Below are positions 26,266-34,223 of a stretch of DNA of 39,039 nucleotides, piece by piece. Below the pieces are notes generated by a model. The model saw only the letters and a list, made by a program, of their open reading frames with translations, did no database searches and was not told the origin of the DNA. Origin of the DNA: Desulfonatronospira sp. (GTDB lineage: Bacteria; Desulfobacterota; Desulfovibrionia; Desulfovibrionales; Desulfonatronovibrionaceae). Every line of letters starts with the position of its first letter. Positions within the stretch are counted from its first letter, which is position 1. Both the position numbers and the translations under genes were made by a program. The DNA is taken from positions 1 through 39,039 of the forward strand of contig SLDX01000114.1 in NCBI GenBank assembly GCA_007125075.1, in the 5' to 3' direction.

Positions 26266-26281
26266 TTATTCTCCGGCAGAC

Positions 26282-26713
26282 TTAGCGCCATTGATTTTGA
26301 TCATACCTGAAGATCTCGGTCACATATTGCTTGCGGATCACATGGTAGGGTCCCAGAGGCGCGCTTTCCGGGCACCCTCCGTTGCTTTCAAATGTCCTTT
26401 TGGTAAAGCGCATGACGCCGATAAACGGAGATGTTTCGCAGCGGGTCTTTCTGACCAGCACTTCAAGAGACTCAGGATCCGCGCGGCGATAGCTGCTTAC
26501 ATAAGCTTCACCCCTTTGTTCCAGGAGCAGCTTATCCGGTCTGCCTGAATAATTGTTGTTGAGCAGGTCAATGCGCTGCCGGGCAAAATCGCTGAAATGG
26601 ACGTGCAGGTAATGATCGGGATCCAGGGGACTATTTTCTTCAGCTGCGGTAGAGCCCACACAACAGAAATGCATGCACATAAAAAAAAATGTGCCCAAGA
26701 ATATTTTGCGCAT
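26282..26713 (-). CDS. Small secreted protein of unknown function
   Basis: A 143-residue protein with a signal peptide (MRK, then a Phe/Cys-rich hydrophobic stretch, likely cleaved after STAA at about residue 24). The mature part is about 119 residues, basic and aromatic, with two cysteines (TRCETSP, GGCPES) that could form one disulfide. No family recognised. The ATG follows the U-tract of the upstream terminator after only five bases, and no ribosome-binding site is visible. The reading frame, signal peptide and tight link to gpsA nevertheless support a real gene. Confidence 0.7.
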   Translation of the reverse strand: MRKIFLGTFFFMCMHFCCVGSTAAEENSPLDPDHYLHVHFSDFARQRIDLLNNNYSGRPDKLLLEQRGEAYVSSYRRADPESLEVLVRKTRCETSPFIGVMRFTKRTFESNGGCPESAPLGPYHVIRKQYVTEIFRYDQNQWR

Positions 26714-26718
26714 AGCTT

Positions 26719-26752
26719 AAAAAAAGGCCCGGCAAGCTGGGTCTGCCGGGCC
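26719..26752 (-). terminator. Rho-independent terminator of the VWA/OmpA gene
   Basis: On the minus strand a perfect 9-bp GC-rich stem GGCCCGGCA/TGCCGGGCC (26744-26752 with 26726-26734) and a nine-base loop are followed directly by seven T residues (26725-26719). It lies about ten bases after the stop of the VWA/OmpA gene and five bases before the start of the next gene. Confidence 0.93.
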
Positions 26753-26762
26753 GGTTCTTCAG

Positions 26763-27860
26763 TTATTCCAGACGCAGTTCCACGCGTCTGTTCAAGGCGC
26801 GTCCTTCCCTGGTGTCATTATCAAACCTGGGCTGGGTCAAACCATAAGCCTCGGTCTCAATTGCTTCGGAATCAACATTTTGTTCGACAAGAAAGTCCGC
26901 CACAGCCTGGGCTCTTCTTTCAGAAAGACCCATATTGTAATCAGCCGGACCGATGTTGCAGGTATGTCCTTCAACAATTACCATAGGGTCCTCTCGATCC
27001 GTGATCAGCCGGGCTGCTTCACTGAGCATTTCAGCATATTGAGGCAATATCTCCGCACGGTCAAACTCGAACTGGACATTGGAGAAAATTATAACTTCTT
27101 CAGGTTCCGGCTCAGGCTCTACTCTTGGAGCAGGCAGTGGTTCCGGTTCAACCGGAGGAGTCACGACGACCTGTCTTTCAGTGTAAAAAACTTCGCGGAT
27201 AAAATCTGCCCGGGCAAAATCCTTCTGCAGATCTTCAGCCTGAATGGTGACCGAACACGGATTGATCCCGGCCAGATCTTCAACCAGCCCGACCTCTATT
27301 TCGGTCTGAGCCAGACTTATGAAATGAAAGCAAATGCGGTCACCGTAGTGTGCATACATATCCCGCATGACTTCGCCGGGCCTGGGTCCGATATTTGATT
27401 CTCCGTCAGTGACCGCTATAACGGCAATGTCACCCTGCAGTCCGGAGATATACTCATTATCAGCCCTGACAAGATCGCCGCCCATTGGAGTGCGTCTGCC
27501 GAAAATCCCGAATTCATCAGGAATCGACCGGAATGCCCGGGCCATATCCGCACGCTCATAAGGGGACACAGGGCGATACACGCCGAAAGGCCCGTAGGTG
27601 AACACTCCGAAGTCCGCATCCAGTTCAGGAAGGTCCTCATTTAGAGTCAGCAGAAGGTCTTTGGCAACTGCCATCTTATCTCCATCCTTAGCCCGGTAAT
27701 CAAACATCATGGATCCGGAATTATCCACATAAAAAATAAAATTATCAGCCCTGGGCTCAATAACCGTTCTGGTTTCCTGACCAACGGCATTTTGCACTCC
27801 AAAAAGCACCAAGGCACAAATAAACAATAAACTCGTGCGACAAAGTGATTTCCACATCAT
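26763..27860 (-). CDS. Secreted von Willebrand factor A / OmpA-like fusion protein
   Basis: A 365-residue exported protein with a signal peptide ending near AVG-QET (about 27). A vWA domain (about 38-220) has an intact MIDAS start DNSGS (46-50), TPMGGDL and a VTDGES strand. A Pro/Glu-rich spacer (PPVEPEPLPAPRVEPEPEPEE) follows. The C-terminal OmpA-like peptidoglycan-binding domain (about 255-365) has FEFDRAEILP, YNMGLSERRAQAV and NRRVEL. The usual Asp of the GHTD motif, which contacts diaminopimelate in OmpA, is Cys301 here (GHTCNIG), while the partner Arg (315/316) remains. AGGAGG five bases before the first of two ATGs. Likely a periplasmic metal-dependent adhesion or scaffold protein tied to the cell wall. 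Confidence 0.92.
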   Translation of the reverse strand: MMWKSLCRTSLLFICALVLFGVQNAVGQETRTVIEPRADNFIFYVDNSGSMMFDYRAKDGDKMAVAKDLLLTLNEDLPELDADFGVFTYGPFGVYRPVSPYERADMARAFRSIPDEFGIFGRRTPMGGDLVRADNEYISGLQGDIAVIAVTDGESNIGPRPGEVMRDMYAHYGDRICFHFISLAQTEIEVGLVEDLAGINPCSVTIQAEDLQKDFARADFIREVFYTERQVVVTPPVEPEPLPAPRVEPEPEPEEVIIFSNVQFEFDRAEILPQYAEMLSEAARLITDREDPMVIVEGHTCNIGPADYNMGLSERRAQAVADFLVEQNVDSEAIETEAYGLTQPRFDNDTREGRALNRRVELRLE

Positions 27861-28313
27861 ACGTGCCTCCTTAAAAGCTTAAATAAGGTTAAATCATTAC
27901 AGCTGGCAAAACACATTAAATCGGTCATTTGATTATGCTCACAGGTTACAATCCGGCATATTTCGTACTTAAAGTTACCAAAAAAGCCCGTTTTGCTGTT
28001 AAAGTGCAGAATTCAGCTCAGGATTTCCTGGGAGCATTTATCTTCTGATCTGGACACGCCGTCAAGCAAAAAGCTCACAGCAAACCGATCTGTTCAAACT
28101 GATACCACTCATGGCCAGCTTGTATTGAACCTAAAAATAAGACAGTGGAGAAACAAATCAAGTCAAATGCAGGTCAAATTTTTAAACTGTTTATCCTTTT
28201 GAAGCATTTTTAAACATGATGCAAAAAACATGCTGACTCTTTGACTCTGCACATCCGGCGATACATCTATAACACGAAAATGTTGTTTAGACTTGAAACC
28301 TTCACGGTTTTGC
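27861..28313. other. Intergenic region between VWA/OmpA gene and NIL-ferredoxin gene
   Basis: This 453-base AT-rich stretch has no convincing gene. A plus-strand frame at 27993-28202 lacks a ribosome-binding site and looks random. It should hold the promoter of the VWA/OmpA gene (candidate at 27880-27909) and the end of the ileS-ferredoxin transcript. Only weak hairpins are visible, such as AAACC/GGTTT near 28300. Confidence 0.6.
27880..27909 (-). promoter_or_regulatory. Candidate sigma70-type promoter of the VWA/OmpA gene
   Basis: On the minus strand TTGCCA (27904-27909, 5/6) and TATTTA (27880-27885, 4/6) are separated by 18 bases, about 20 bases before the start codon. The -10 would lie close to the ribosome-binding site, leaving a very short leader, so confidence is low. 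Confidence 0.28.
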
Positions 28314-28748
28314 CTAGAAGTCTTCATTAGCCTCAACATGCATAGCCCCTACAGGACATATTCTGGCGCAGTTGCTGCAGGCAGTGCATTTGGCGTCATT
28401 GAAAACAACCTTTCTGCTTTTCAGATCAACACGCAGGGCCATATTAAAGCAAAGTGCCGTACACAGTCCGCAATGGGTGCACGCACTCTCATTTCTGGTA
28501 ATGGACTGCGCAACATCCTGGATGCTGATACCGTGTTTCTGCAGATAGGATATGCCTTTCTTAAAGGCATCATTGCTGCCTGAAAGCTCAAGGATCATAT
28601 GTCCTTCTTCTCTTGGGCTTATTCTGGCCTTGAGGATATTGAAGGTCAGGTCAAATTTCTTTGCCAGATTGTACATCATGGGTTTGCGGACTACATCCGG
28701 GGAAAAATGCAAGGAAATTATCCGGGAATATTCTTCTGCCGTGTGCAT
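28314..28748 (-). CDS. NIL-domain 2[4Fe-4S] ferredoxin
   Basis: A 144-residue cytoplasmic protein. Residues 8-80 match the NIL domain, an ACT-like fold first seen in methionine ABC ATPases (LHFSPDVVRKPMMYNLAKKF...ISPREEGHMILEL). Two [4Fe-4S] motifs follow, Cys90-93-96-100 and Cys121-124-127-131. In methanogens and sulfate reducers, related NIL-ferredoxins act with a DUF39 (COG1900) protein in sulfur insertion to make homocysteine from aspartate semialdehyde. That partner is not in the window, so the role here is inferred only from family. It is the last gene of the ileS-lspA-lgt run, 22 bases after the cpoB-like gene. Confidence 0.9.
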   Translation of the reverse strand: MHTAEEYSRIISLHFSPDVVRKPMMYNLAKKFDLTFNILKARISPREEGHMILELSGSNDAFKKGISYLQKHGISIQDVAQSITRNESACTHCGLCTALCFNMALRVDLKSRKVVFNDAKCTACSNCARICPVGAMHVEANEDF

Positions 28749-28770
28749 GACAATTTATTATCCTGAAAAT

Positions 28771-29646
28771 CTATAGTTCGTGTTCGGACATGAATGCCTG
28801 AGCCCTTTTGGTCTCGGGACTGTCCGGATGGTTTTCGATAAGTTCGCTTAAAACCAGTTTTCCTGCCGCGTTCCTGTCCATATGGATAAAGGACATGCCC
28901 TGCTTGAGCATGCTGGCGGTCAGTTTATTGCTTTCGGGAAAGCTGGAGATCACTTCCTGGTAAGCCAGGACTGCCTGAGCATAGTCCTGCAGCTGGTAAA
29001 AACATTCTCCCTGCCAGAAATAGGCATTGGCAATGAGATCGTGATTCGGGAAATTCTCAGCGAACTCTTCCCAGAGAAGCTGAGCTGCTTCATATTCTCT
29101 TTCGAAAAAAGAATCCAGAGCGCGCTGATATAAAACCCGTGCTGTACCAACATCTTCTATTGCTTCGTCAGCAGTTTCCGCCTTGAGCAACTCCTCGGAC
29201 TCCTTTTCAAGATCAATCCCCATCCTGCTGGCAAGAGCCTGCAGCAGATGATCCAGTTCGCGGGTTTTACGCTCCATTCTGTCCAGTTCAGAGGGCAGAT
29301 CCTGGCCATCGCCTTCCAGACGGCCAACTTTTCTCTCCAGGGCATCCATATTCCCGCTCAAGGTGGCTACCTGTACCCGTATCGATTCCAGCTCCGCCCA
29401 CAGGTTGGCCTGAGTGGCTTGAACCGGCCCGCCTGTCTCGTCGATCTTGTCCTCCAGAGAACTGAGGTTGAGTTCTAAATGCTCCCTGTATTCAGCTAAT
29501 TGCTGTTCCAGGGTTTGTCTTTCCTGTTGCTGCTGACGCTCCAGTGCGGCAAGCCTCATGTTCACCCTGTCCATGTCCGCCTGAGTGGTCACACAGGCGC
29601 TGAGCATCAATGACGCGCAGAAGAGCAAAATTATCTTTATCTTCAT
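28771..29646 (-). CDS. CpoB/YbgF-like lipoprotein with coiled coil and TPRs
   Basis: A 291-residue protein with lipobox LSAC (Cys18), a long Gln/Glu/Leu-rich coiled coil (about 25-150), and C-terminal TPR/Tol-Pal repeats (ARVLYQRALDSFFEREYEAA, DLIANAYFWQGECFYQLQDYAQAV). This matches CpoB/YbgF, which coordinates outer-membrane constriction with peptidoglycan synthesis. E. coli CpoB is soluble and periplasmic, but lipid-anchored versions occur. tol-pal genes are not nearby. The ATG overlaps the upstream stop by four bases. Confidence 0.88.
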   Translation of the reverse strand: MKIKIILLFCASLMLSACVTTQADMDRVNMRLAALERQQQQERQTLEQQLAEYREHLELNLSSLEDKIDETGGPVQATQANLWAELESIRVQVATLSGNMDALERKVGRLEGDGQDLPSELDRMERKTRELDHLLQALASRMGIDLEKESEELLKAETADEAIEDVGTARVLYQRALDSFFEREYEAAQLLWEEFAENFPNHDLIANAYFWQGECFYQLQDYAQAVLAYQEVISSFPESNKLTASMLKQGMSFIHMDRNAAGKLVLSELIENHPDSPETKRAQAFMSEHEL

Positions 29647-29870
29647 GACACCCTGACTCCTCTTCTACGTCCCAAGATAAGATAGACAATTCCTCCGAGA
29701 AAGGGAATGAACACCGCCAGAGCGATCCAGATCATCTTTTCCTGGGCCGTGTTGAAGTCGCAGTTAAAAATGTGCAAGATGGCCCATAAATTCGGCAGGA
29801 TGGGAAAAACAAGCAAAAGAAGCGCCCAGGGGCTGGCGCTGATTACCTCGATCATCGGTATTTCGAACAT
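29643..29870 (-). CDS. Small membrane protein with PLDc_N-like (phospholipase D nuclease N-terminal) domain
   Basis: A 75-residue protein with two membrane segments (about 12-34 and 46-66) around the loop NCDFNTAQEKMIWIA, ending GGIVYLILGRRRG. This is the PLDc_N layout found alone or in front of cardiolipin synthases. Here no phospholipase domain follows, and its role is unknown. AAGGA seven bases before ATG. It lies between lgt and the cpoB-like gene with tight spacing. Confidence 0.8.
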   Translation of the reverse strand: MFEIPMIEVISASPWALLLLVFPILPNLWAILHIFNCDFNTAQEKMIWIALAVFIPFLGGIVYLILGRRRGVRVS

Positions 29871-29890
29871 AAATATTCCTTAAAAACTTT

Positions 29891-30640
29891 TTATCTCTTT
29901 GATCTTCCAAACATCAGGGCCAGGCCTACAAGCGCAAGCGTCAGAGAAACCAGCTGGGTAAAACCTAAAAACCCAAGCAATGCCTGGTGATCATCCCGGA
30001 AATAATCGATTCCAAAATTAAAAAAAGCATACAGGATAATGAACAGACCTGCAAGACTTCCTTTCGCAGTCAGCATGTTCTTATAAGCCATAAGCAATAT
30101 AAAAACAGTCAGAGCAGCCAGTGAATAATAAATCTGGGTGGGATGCACCTGAACATAGAGGGAAGCCATGGAGTCCGGATGGGTGAAGGTAACCCCCCAG
30201 GGGACGTTGGTTGGACTTCCGAAAGCGCAGCCGGCAACAAAACAGCCCGCCCATCCGAGGACAAGGCCAAGAGCAACTCCCGGAGCTGCGGAATCCAGCC
30301 AGGCCAGGATGTCCTGCCTTTTTATCTTCAAATAAAAAACAAGAATAAAAACGCCGGCCAGCGCCCCGCCGAGAAACACCAGTCCGCCGTCCCAAAATCT
30401 GATCAGGCCTTGAAGATCACCAGGGATGTTTTGCGGATGCAAAAGAAAGTAAAAAAGTCTTGCTCCAATCAGCCCGCCCAGAAGTACATAAAAACCGAAT
30501 TCAAGGACCAGGCTGCTGTTTAGGCCCCTTTGCCCTGCCTCGCGTATAGTCCAGGCCATACCCAACAGGTAGGAAGCGGCCATGAAAAAACCGAATGCAT
30601 AGATGCTGACCCCGCCTATTTCAGTCAGAATCGGTTGCAT
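29891..30640 (-). CDS. lgt: Prolipoprotein diacylglyceryl transferase family protein, key residues altered
   Basis: A 249-residue, seven-segment membrane protein of the Lgt family, which attaches diacylglycerol to the lipobox cysteine of prolipoproteins. Family landmarks are present: GGLIGARLFYF, WDGGLVFLGG (83-92), a signature region GWAGCFVAGCAFGSPTNVPWG (129-149), HPTQIYYS and DYFRDD (212-217). Three normally conserved positions differ: Leu90 where His or Tyr is usual, Trp130 where the signature Arg (Arg143 of E. coli) is usual, and Asn208 where RF is usual near the C-terminus. It sits next to lspA, whose 3' end it overlaps by 20 bases. It may be the working Lgt of this lineage or a diverged copy. 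Confidence 0.85.
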   Translation of the reverse strand: MQPILTEIGGVSIYAFGFFMAASYLLGMAWTIREAGQRGLNSSLVLEFGFYVLLGGLIGARLFYFLLHPQNIPGDLQGLIRFWDGGLVFLGGALAGVFILVFYLKIKRQDILAWLDSAAPGVALGLVLGWAGCFVAGCAFGSPTNVPWGVTFTHPDSMASLYVQVHPTQIYYSLAALTVFILLMAYKNMLTAKGSLAGLFIILYAFFNFGIDYFRDDHQALLGFLGFTQLVSLTLALVGLALMFGRSKR

Positions 30641-31115
30641 AACGCTTTTTCTTATAAAAAGAGACTATAAGCAGTATCGCTCCGACTGATATGGCCACGT
30701 CAGCAATATTGAAAGCAGGCCAGTGATGACTGCCAAGATGAAAATCCAGAAAGTCGATGACCATCCCCAACCTGATGCGGTCGATCATGTTCCCCAGGGC
30801 ACCGCCAAGGATAAGCCCCAGAGCGGAAAACAGGTAATAATCGCGCCGGTGTACGGTTCTTAACAGATATATGATCAACACTACTGCCAGTGCGGTGGCG
30901 CCGATAAAAAAATAGGTCCTGAGATTACCTTCCAGATCAGCCAGAAAACCAAAGGCCGCGCCTTTGTTCAGCACAAAGACCAGGTTGAACAGACCCGGAA
31001 TGACGGTTCTTGTTTCACCCAGAGCGAAATTGCTTTCAATCCAGAGCTTGGTTATCTGATCCAGAATGAGTATTGTCACACCCAGAATCAATACGAGCTT
31101 ATATTTGAAACTCAT
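30621..31115 (-). CDS. lspA: Lipoprotein signal peptidase (signal peptidase II)
   Basis: A 164-residue inner-membrane aspartyl peptidase that removes signal peptides from diacylated prolipoproteins. Four membrane segments, DQITKLWIE at the end of the first, VLNKGAAFGFL, and both catalytic aspartates in GGALGNMIDR and AFNIADVAI are present. AAGGA five bases before ATG. It follows ileS by 37 bases, the classic proteobacterial ileS-lspA pair. Confidence 0.96.
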   Translation of the reverse strand: MSFKYKLVLILGVTILILDQITKLWIESNFALGETRTVIPGLFNLVFVLNKGAAFGFLADLEGNLRTYFFIGATALAVVLIIYLLRTVHRRDYYLFSALGLILGGALGNMIDRIRLGMVIDFLDFHLGSHHWPAFNIADVAISVGAILLIVSFYKKKRYATDSD

Positions 31116-31152
31116 TTCTTTCCTTACCTGAATAAGATTTTAATTAAATGAT

Positions 31153-33966
31153 TTATTCCACAACTGACAAAATCCCGGCACATCTTGGGCAAACTCCGTT
31201 TTCCGCAGAAGATGCATCAAGCTCCTGGCTGTAAACCCAGCAACGAGCGCATTTTTCTCCTGGCGCCCTGAGCACTTCTATACTCAAACCCTCTACTTCA
31301 CTGCTTTTTAAGGCATTTGCTGCCGCCTGATCCAGAGGTCTGAGGTTTACCCTGGAGACAATAAAAACATCTCTTAGCTGTTCTTCAACCTTTTGCAGCA
31401 CCGACAGCTTATCCACGTCCAGGTACAAGATCACCCAGGCATCCAAAGAGTGGCCAAGCTCCTTGGATTTGCGCAGTGGTTCAATGGCCTTGGTGACTTC
31501 CTGACGCACATCCTTGACCAGCTCCCAGAGTTCTTTTTCCTGAGGGTCAATTTTTGTATCCATTAATTGGGGACGCCAGCCAAAGACAGTCTCTGACCGG
31601 CCTTTCAGCCCTTCAGGCAGATGCCGGTAAAGCTCCTCAGCGGTAAAACTCAGAATCGGGGCCATATTTTTCATAAGCACCTGCAGAATCTGATAAAGAG
31701 CGCTCTGGGCCGATCTGCGCTCCAGGCTTGCTGGAGCTGACACGTACAGTCTATCTTTGATGATATCCAGATAAAAAGAAGACAGTTCAAGGACGCACAA
31801 GTTGTGCAGGCTGTGGTAGACCTTGTGAAATTCAAAGTCTTCAAAAGCTTTGTCCATGAGCCTGTCTTTTTCCAGAACCAGGTGCAGAGCATAACGATCC
31901 AGGGAATACATATCCTGATAAGCCACCATATCATCTTCGGGATTGAAATCAAAAAGATTGCCCAGAATGAAGCGGCAGGTGTTTCTGATCCTGCGATAGG
32001 CATCAACCAGTCTGGTCAGGATCTCTTCAGAAATGCGCACATCTTCCTGATAATCCACTGCAGCCACCCAGATGCGCAGGATTTCCGCACCATACTTGTC
32101 GATGATCTCCTGAGGGGCAACGACGTTGCCCAGGGATTTGGACATCTTGCGCCCTTCTCCGTCCACAACGTATCCATGGGTCAGCACTTTTTTGTATGGG
32201 GGTGTTGCCCTGGTGCCGATGGCTGCCAGCAGAGAACTGTGAAACCATCCCCTGTGCTGGTCAGTTCCTTCCAGATATATATCAGCAGGAAAAGAGCATT
32301 CCTGACGCTTTTCCAGAACAGCGGCAAAACTGGTTCCGGAATCGAACCATACATCCAGAATGTCGGTTTCTTTTCTCCAGTTTTTTGAGCCGCACTGAGA
32401 ACAGATGAGCCCCTGTGGAGCAAGTTCCTGGATATCAGCTTCAAACCAGTAGTCACATCCTCGATCATGAGTCTCAAAGCGCTGCACAATGGAATAGATC
32501 CAGTCAGGCTCAGTGTAGGCAAAATCGCACCCTGAACAAAGAAGGGCAATTATCGGCACCCCCCAGTTTCTCTGCCTGGAAATACACCAGTCCGGACGCT
32601 GCTCGATCATGGAATAAATACGCTCGCGCCCCCAGGAAGGTATCCAGTTTACATTCTTTTGGATGGCCTCCAGAGCCTTCTGGCGAAGATTATTTTGATC
32701 CATGACAATGAACCATTGGGTGGTGGCCCTGAAAATCACCGGCTGCTTGCAGCGCCAGCAGTGAGGATATGAATGGCTTTGCTTTTTTGATCCAGGTAAA
32801 AGATCAAGCTCTTTGAGCTTGGAGATGACCAGTGAATTGGCCTCAAAGACGTTCTTTCCGGTCAGAAAGGGTACGGAAGCGTCAAAACGGCCCTGATCGT
32901 CCAGGGGTGACAGTACATCCAGGCCATATTTCAGCCCGGTCTCATAGTCCTCACGGCCATGTCCCGGAGCTGTGTGCACCAGTCCTGTGCCGCTTTCCAG
33001 AGTTACGTATTCAGCGAGCACAAAGGGAGAGCTGCGCTCCAGGAAAGGATGCCGGGCTTTCAGGCCTTCAAGATCCCGCCCCTTGGCTCTGCCTGTCTCA
33101 ACAACTTCGCTCCAGCCGAAATCAGAAGCGTTTTTTTCCACCAGAGCACTGGCCAGCAGATAAAAGCTGCCATCTGCCTTAACCAGCGAATATTCGAAAT
33201 CCGGATGAAGAGCCACAGCCTGGTTGCCAGGCAGCGTCCAGGGTGTGGTGGTCCAGATGAGCGCAAAAGTTCTGTGCGGCTGCGATGCGGGAAATATACC
33301 TTGAAGCTTGGGATCATCTAGGGGAAAAGAGACGTAAATTGAAGGCGAAGTATGCATGGCGTATTCAACTTCAGCTTCAGCAAGCGCAGTCTGACAATCC
33401 ATGCACCAGTAGATGGGTTTCTTGCCGCGTATTACCTGATCCTTCTCCATAAACCGGCCCAGCTCGCGGGCGGTAGCTGCTTCATAGGCCGGATGCATGG
33501 TCAGATAAGGTTCGCTCCATGTTCCAAAGACCCCAAGGCGCTTAAATTCATTGCGCTGGATATCCAGATATTTTTCAGCATATTCCCGGCAGAGCCGGCG
33601 AAGCGTCAAAGGAGGAACCCGTTTGTTCTTGGCTCTTAACTGCTGGGCCACCTTGTGTTCAATGGGCAGTCCATGACAATCCCAGCCCGGGACGTATTCG
33701 GCAAGGTAACCCTGAAAGTTTTTGGATTTGACGATAATGTCCTTGAGCACCTTGTTCATGGCTGTTCCCATATGTATATGCCCATTGGCATAAGGAGGCC
33801 CGTCATGCAGAACGTAACGGGGACAATTTTTGCTGGCCTTAACCATCTGCCTGTAGGCATCTCTTTTTTGCCAGAATTCCAGCGTTACAGGCTCATTGGC
33901 TGTCAGATTGGCCCGCATGGGAAACCTGGTCTGAGGCAGGTTCAAGGTATCTTTATAATTGGTCAT
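31153..33966 (-). CDS. ileS: Isoleucine--tRNA ligase
   Basis: A 937-residue class I aminoacyl-tRNA synthetase of the bacterial (IleS1) type. The nucleotide-binding motif reads [11 protein letters not shown] (58-68), with HMGT in place of HIGH; KMSKS is intact near residue 607 ([12 protein letters not shown]). The editing domain lies between them ([32 protein letters not shown]). The C-terminal zinc finger is present (CARCWVY and CPRC). ATG start with AAAGGA upstream. No T-box motif is seen in the 257-base region before it. Confidence 0.97.
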   Translation of the reverse strand: MTNYKDTLNLPQTRFPMRANLTANEPVTLEFWQKRDAYRQMVKASKNCPRYVLHDGPPYANGHIHMGTAMNKVLKDIIVKSKNFQGYLAEYVPGWDCHGLPIEHKVAQQLRAKNKRVPPLTLRRLCREYAEKYLDIQRNEFKRLGVFGTWSEPYLTMHPAYEAATARELGRFMEKDQVIRGKKPIYWCMDCQTALAEAEVEYAMHTSPSIYVSFPLDDPKLQGIFPASQPHRTFALIWTTTPWTLPGNQAVALHPDFEYSLVKADGSFYLLASALVEKNASDFGWSEVVETGRAKGRDLEGLKARHPFLERSSPFVLAEYVTLESGTGLVHTAPGHGREDYETGLKYGLDVLSPLDDQGRFDASVPFLTGKNVFEANSLVISKLKELDLLPGSKKQSHSYPHCWRCKQPVIFRATTQWFIVMDQNNLRQKALEAIQKNVNWIPSWGRERIYSMIEQRPDWCISRQRNWGVPIIALLCSGCDFAYTEPDWIYSIVQRFETHDRGCDYWFEADIQELAPQGLICSQCGSKNWRKETDILDVWFDSGTSFAAVLEKRQECSFPADIYLEGTDQHRGWFHSSLLAAIGTRATPPYKKVLTHGYVVDGEGRKMSKSLGNVVAPQEIIDKYGAEILRIWVAAVDYQEDVRISEEILTRLVDAYRRIRNTCRFILGNLFDFNPEDDMVAYQDMYSLDRYALHLVLEKDRLMDKAFEDFEFHKVYHSLHNLCVLELSSFYLDIIKDRLYVSAPASLERRSAQSALYQILQVLMKNMAPILSFTAEELYRHLPEGLKGRSETVFGWRPQLMDTKIDPQEKELWELVKDVRQEVTKAIEPLRKSKELGHSLDAWVILYLDVDKLSVLQKVEEQLRDVFIVSRVNLRPLDQAAANALKSSEVEGLSIEVLRAPGEKCARCWVYSQELDASSAENGVCPRCAGILSVVE

Positions 33967-34223
33967 GACTATCCTTTGTTCAGAACTATCCTGAAAAAGT
34001 GCTATTTAAAAATAAATATAAAAAATGTCTTATTCTATAGATGAAGTCAAGTATGGGCAGCCCTGAACCTCAAATGAGAAAGCTCAGAGCAGCACCGAAA
34101 GCGGCAGATACAAGGTAAACACTAAAAAAATCATCCCCGGCAAAGCTTGAGTTTATGCCTGAATATTATTATGCAGAAGAATTAAGATGATAAAGACAAT
34201 TTAAGCACTATTGGAGGAAAACC
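33967..34223. promoter_or_regulatory. Divergent region between ileS and the M16C peptidase gene
   Basis: This AT-rich 257-base gap must carry promoters for both genes. On the minus strand TTGACT near 34048 is a -35-like element, but no well-spaced -10 stands out. On the plus strand TTGAGT and TATTAT near 34150-34170 are spaced too closely. No conserved riboswitch is recognised. Confidence 0.4.

Noticed and set aside
27993-28202. 69-codon plus-strand open frame in the large intergenic gap
   Set aside because: It has no ribosome-binding site, a low-information composition and no recognisable motif; chance length in AT-rich DNA.
28295-28313. AAACC/GGTTT hairpin after the NIL-ferredoxin gene as terminator
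   Set aside because: The stem has only five mostly AT pairs and no T-run follows on the minus strand.
33967-34223. T-box riboswitch before ileS
   Set aside because: I looked for the conserved T-box core and a terminator/antiterminator pair and found neither.
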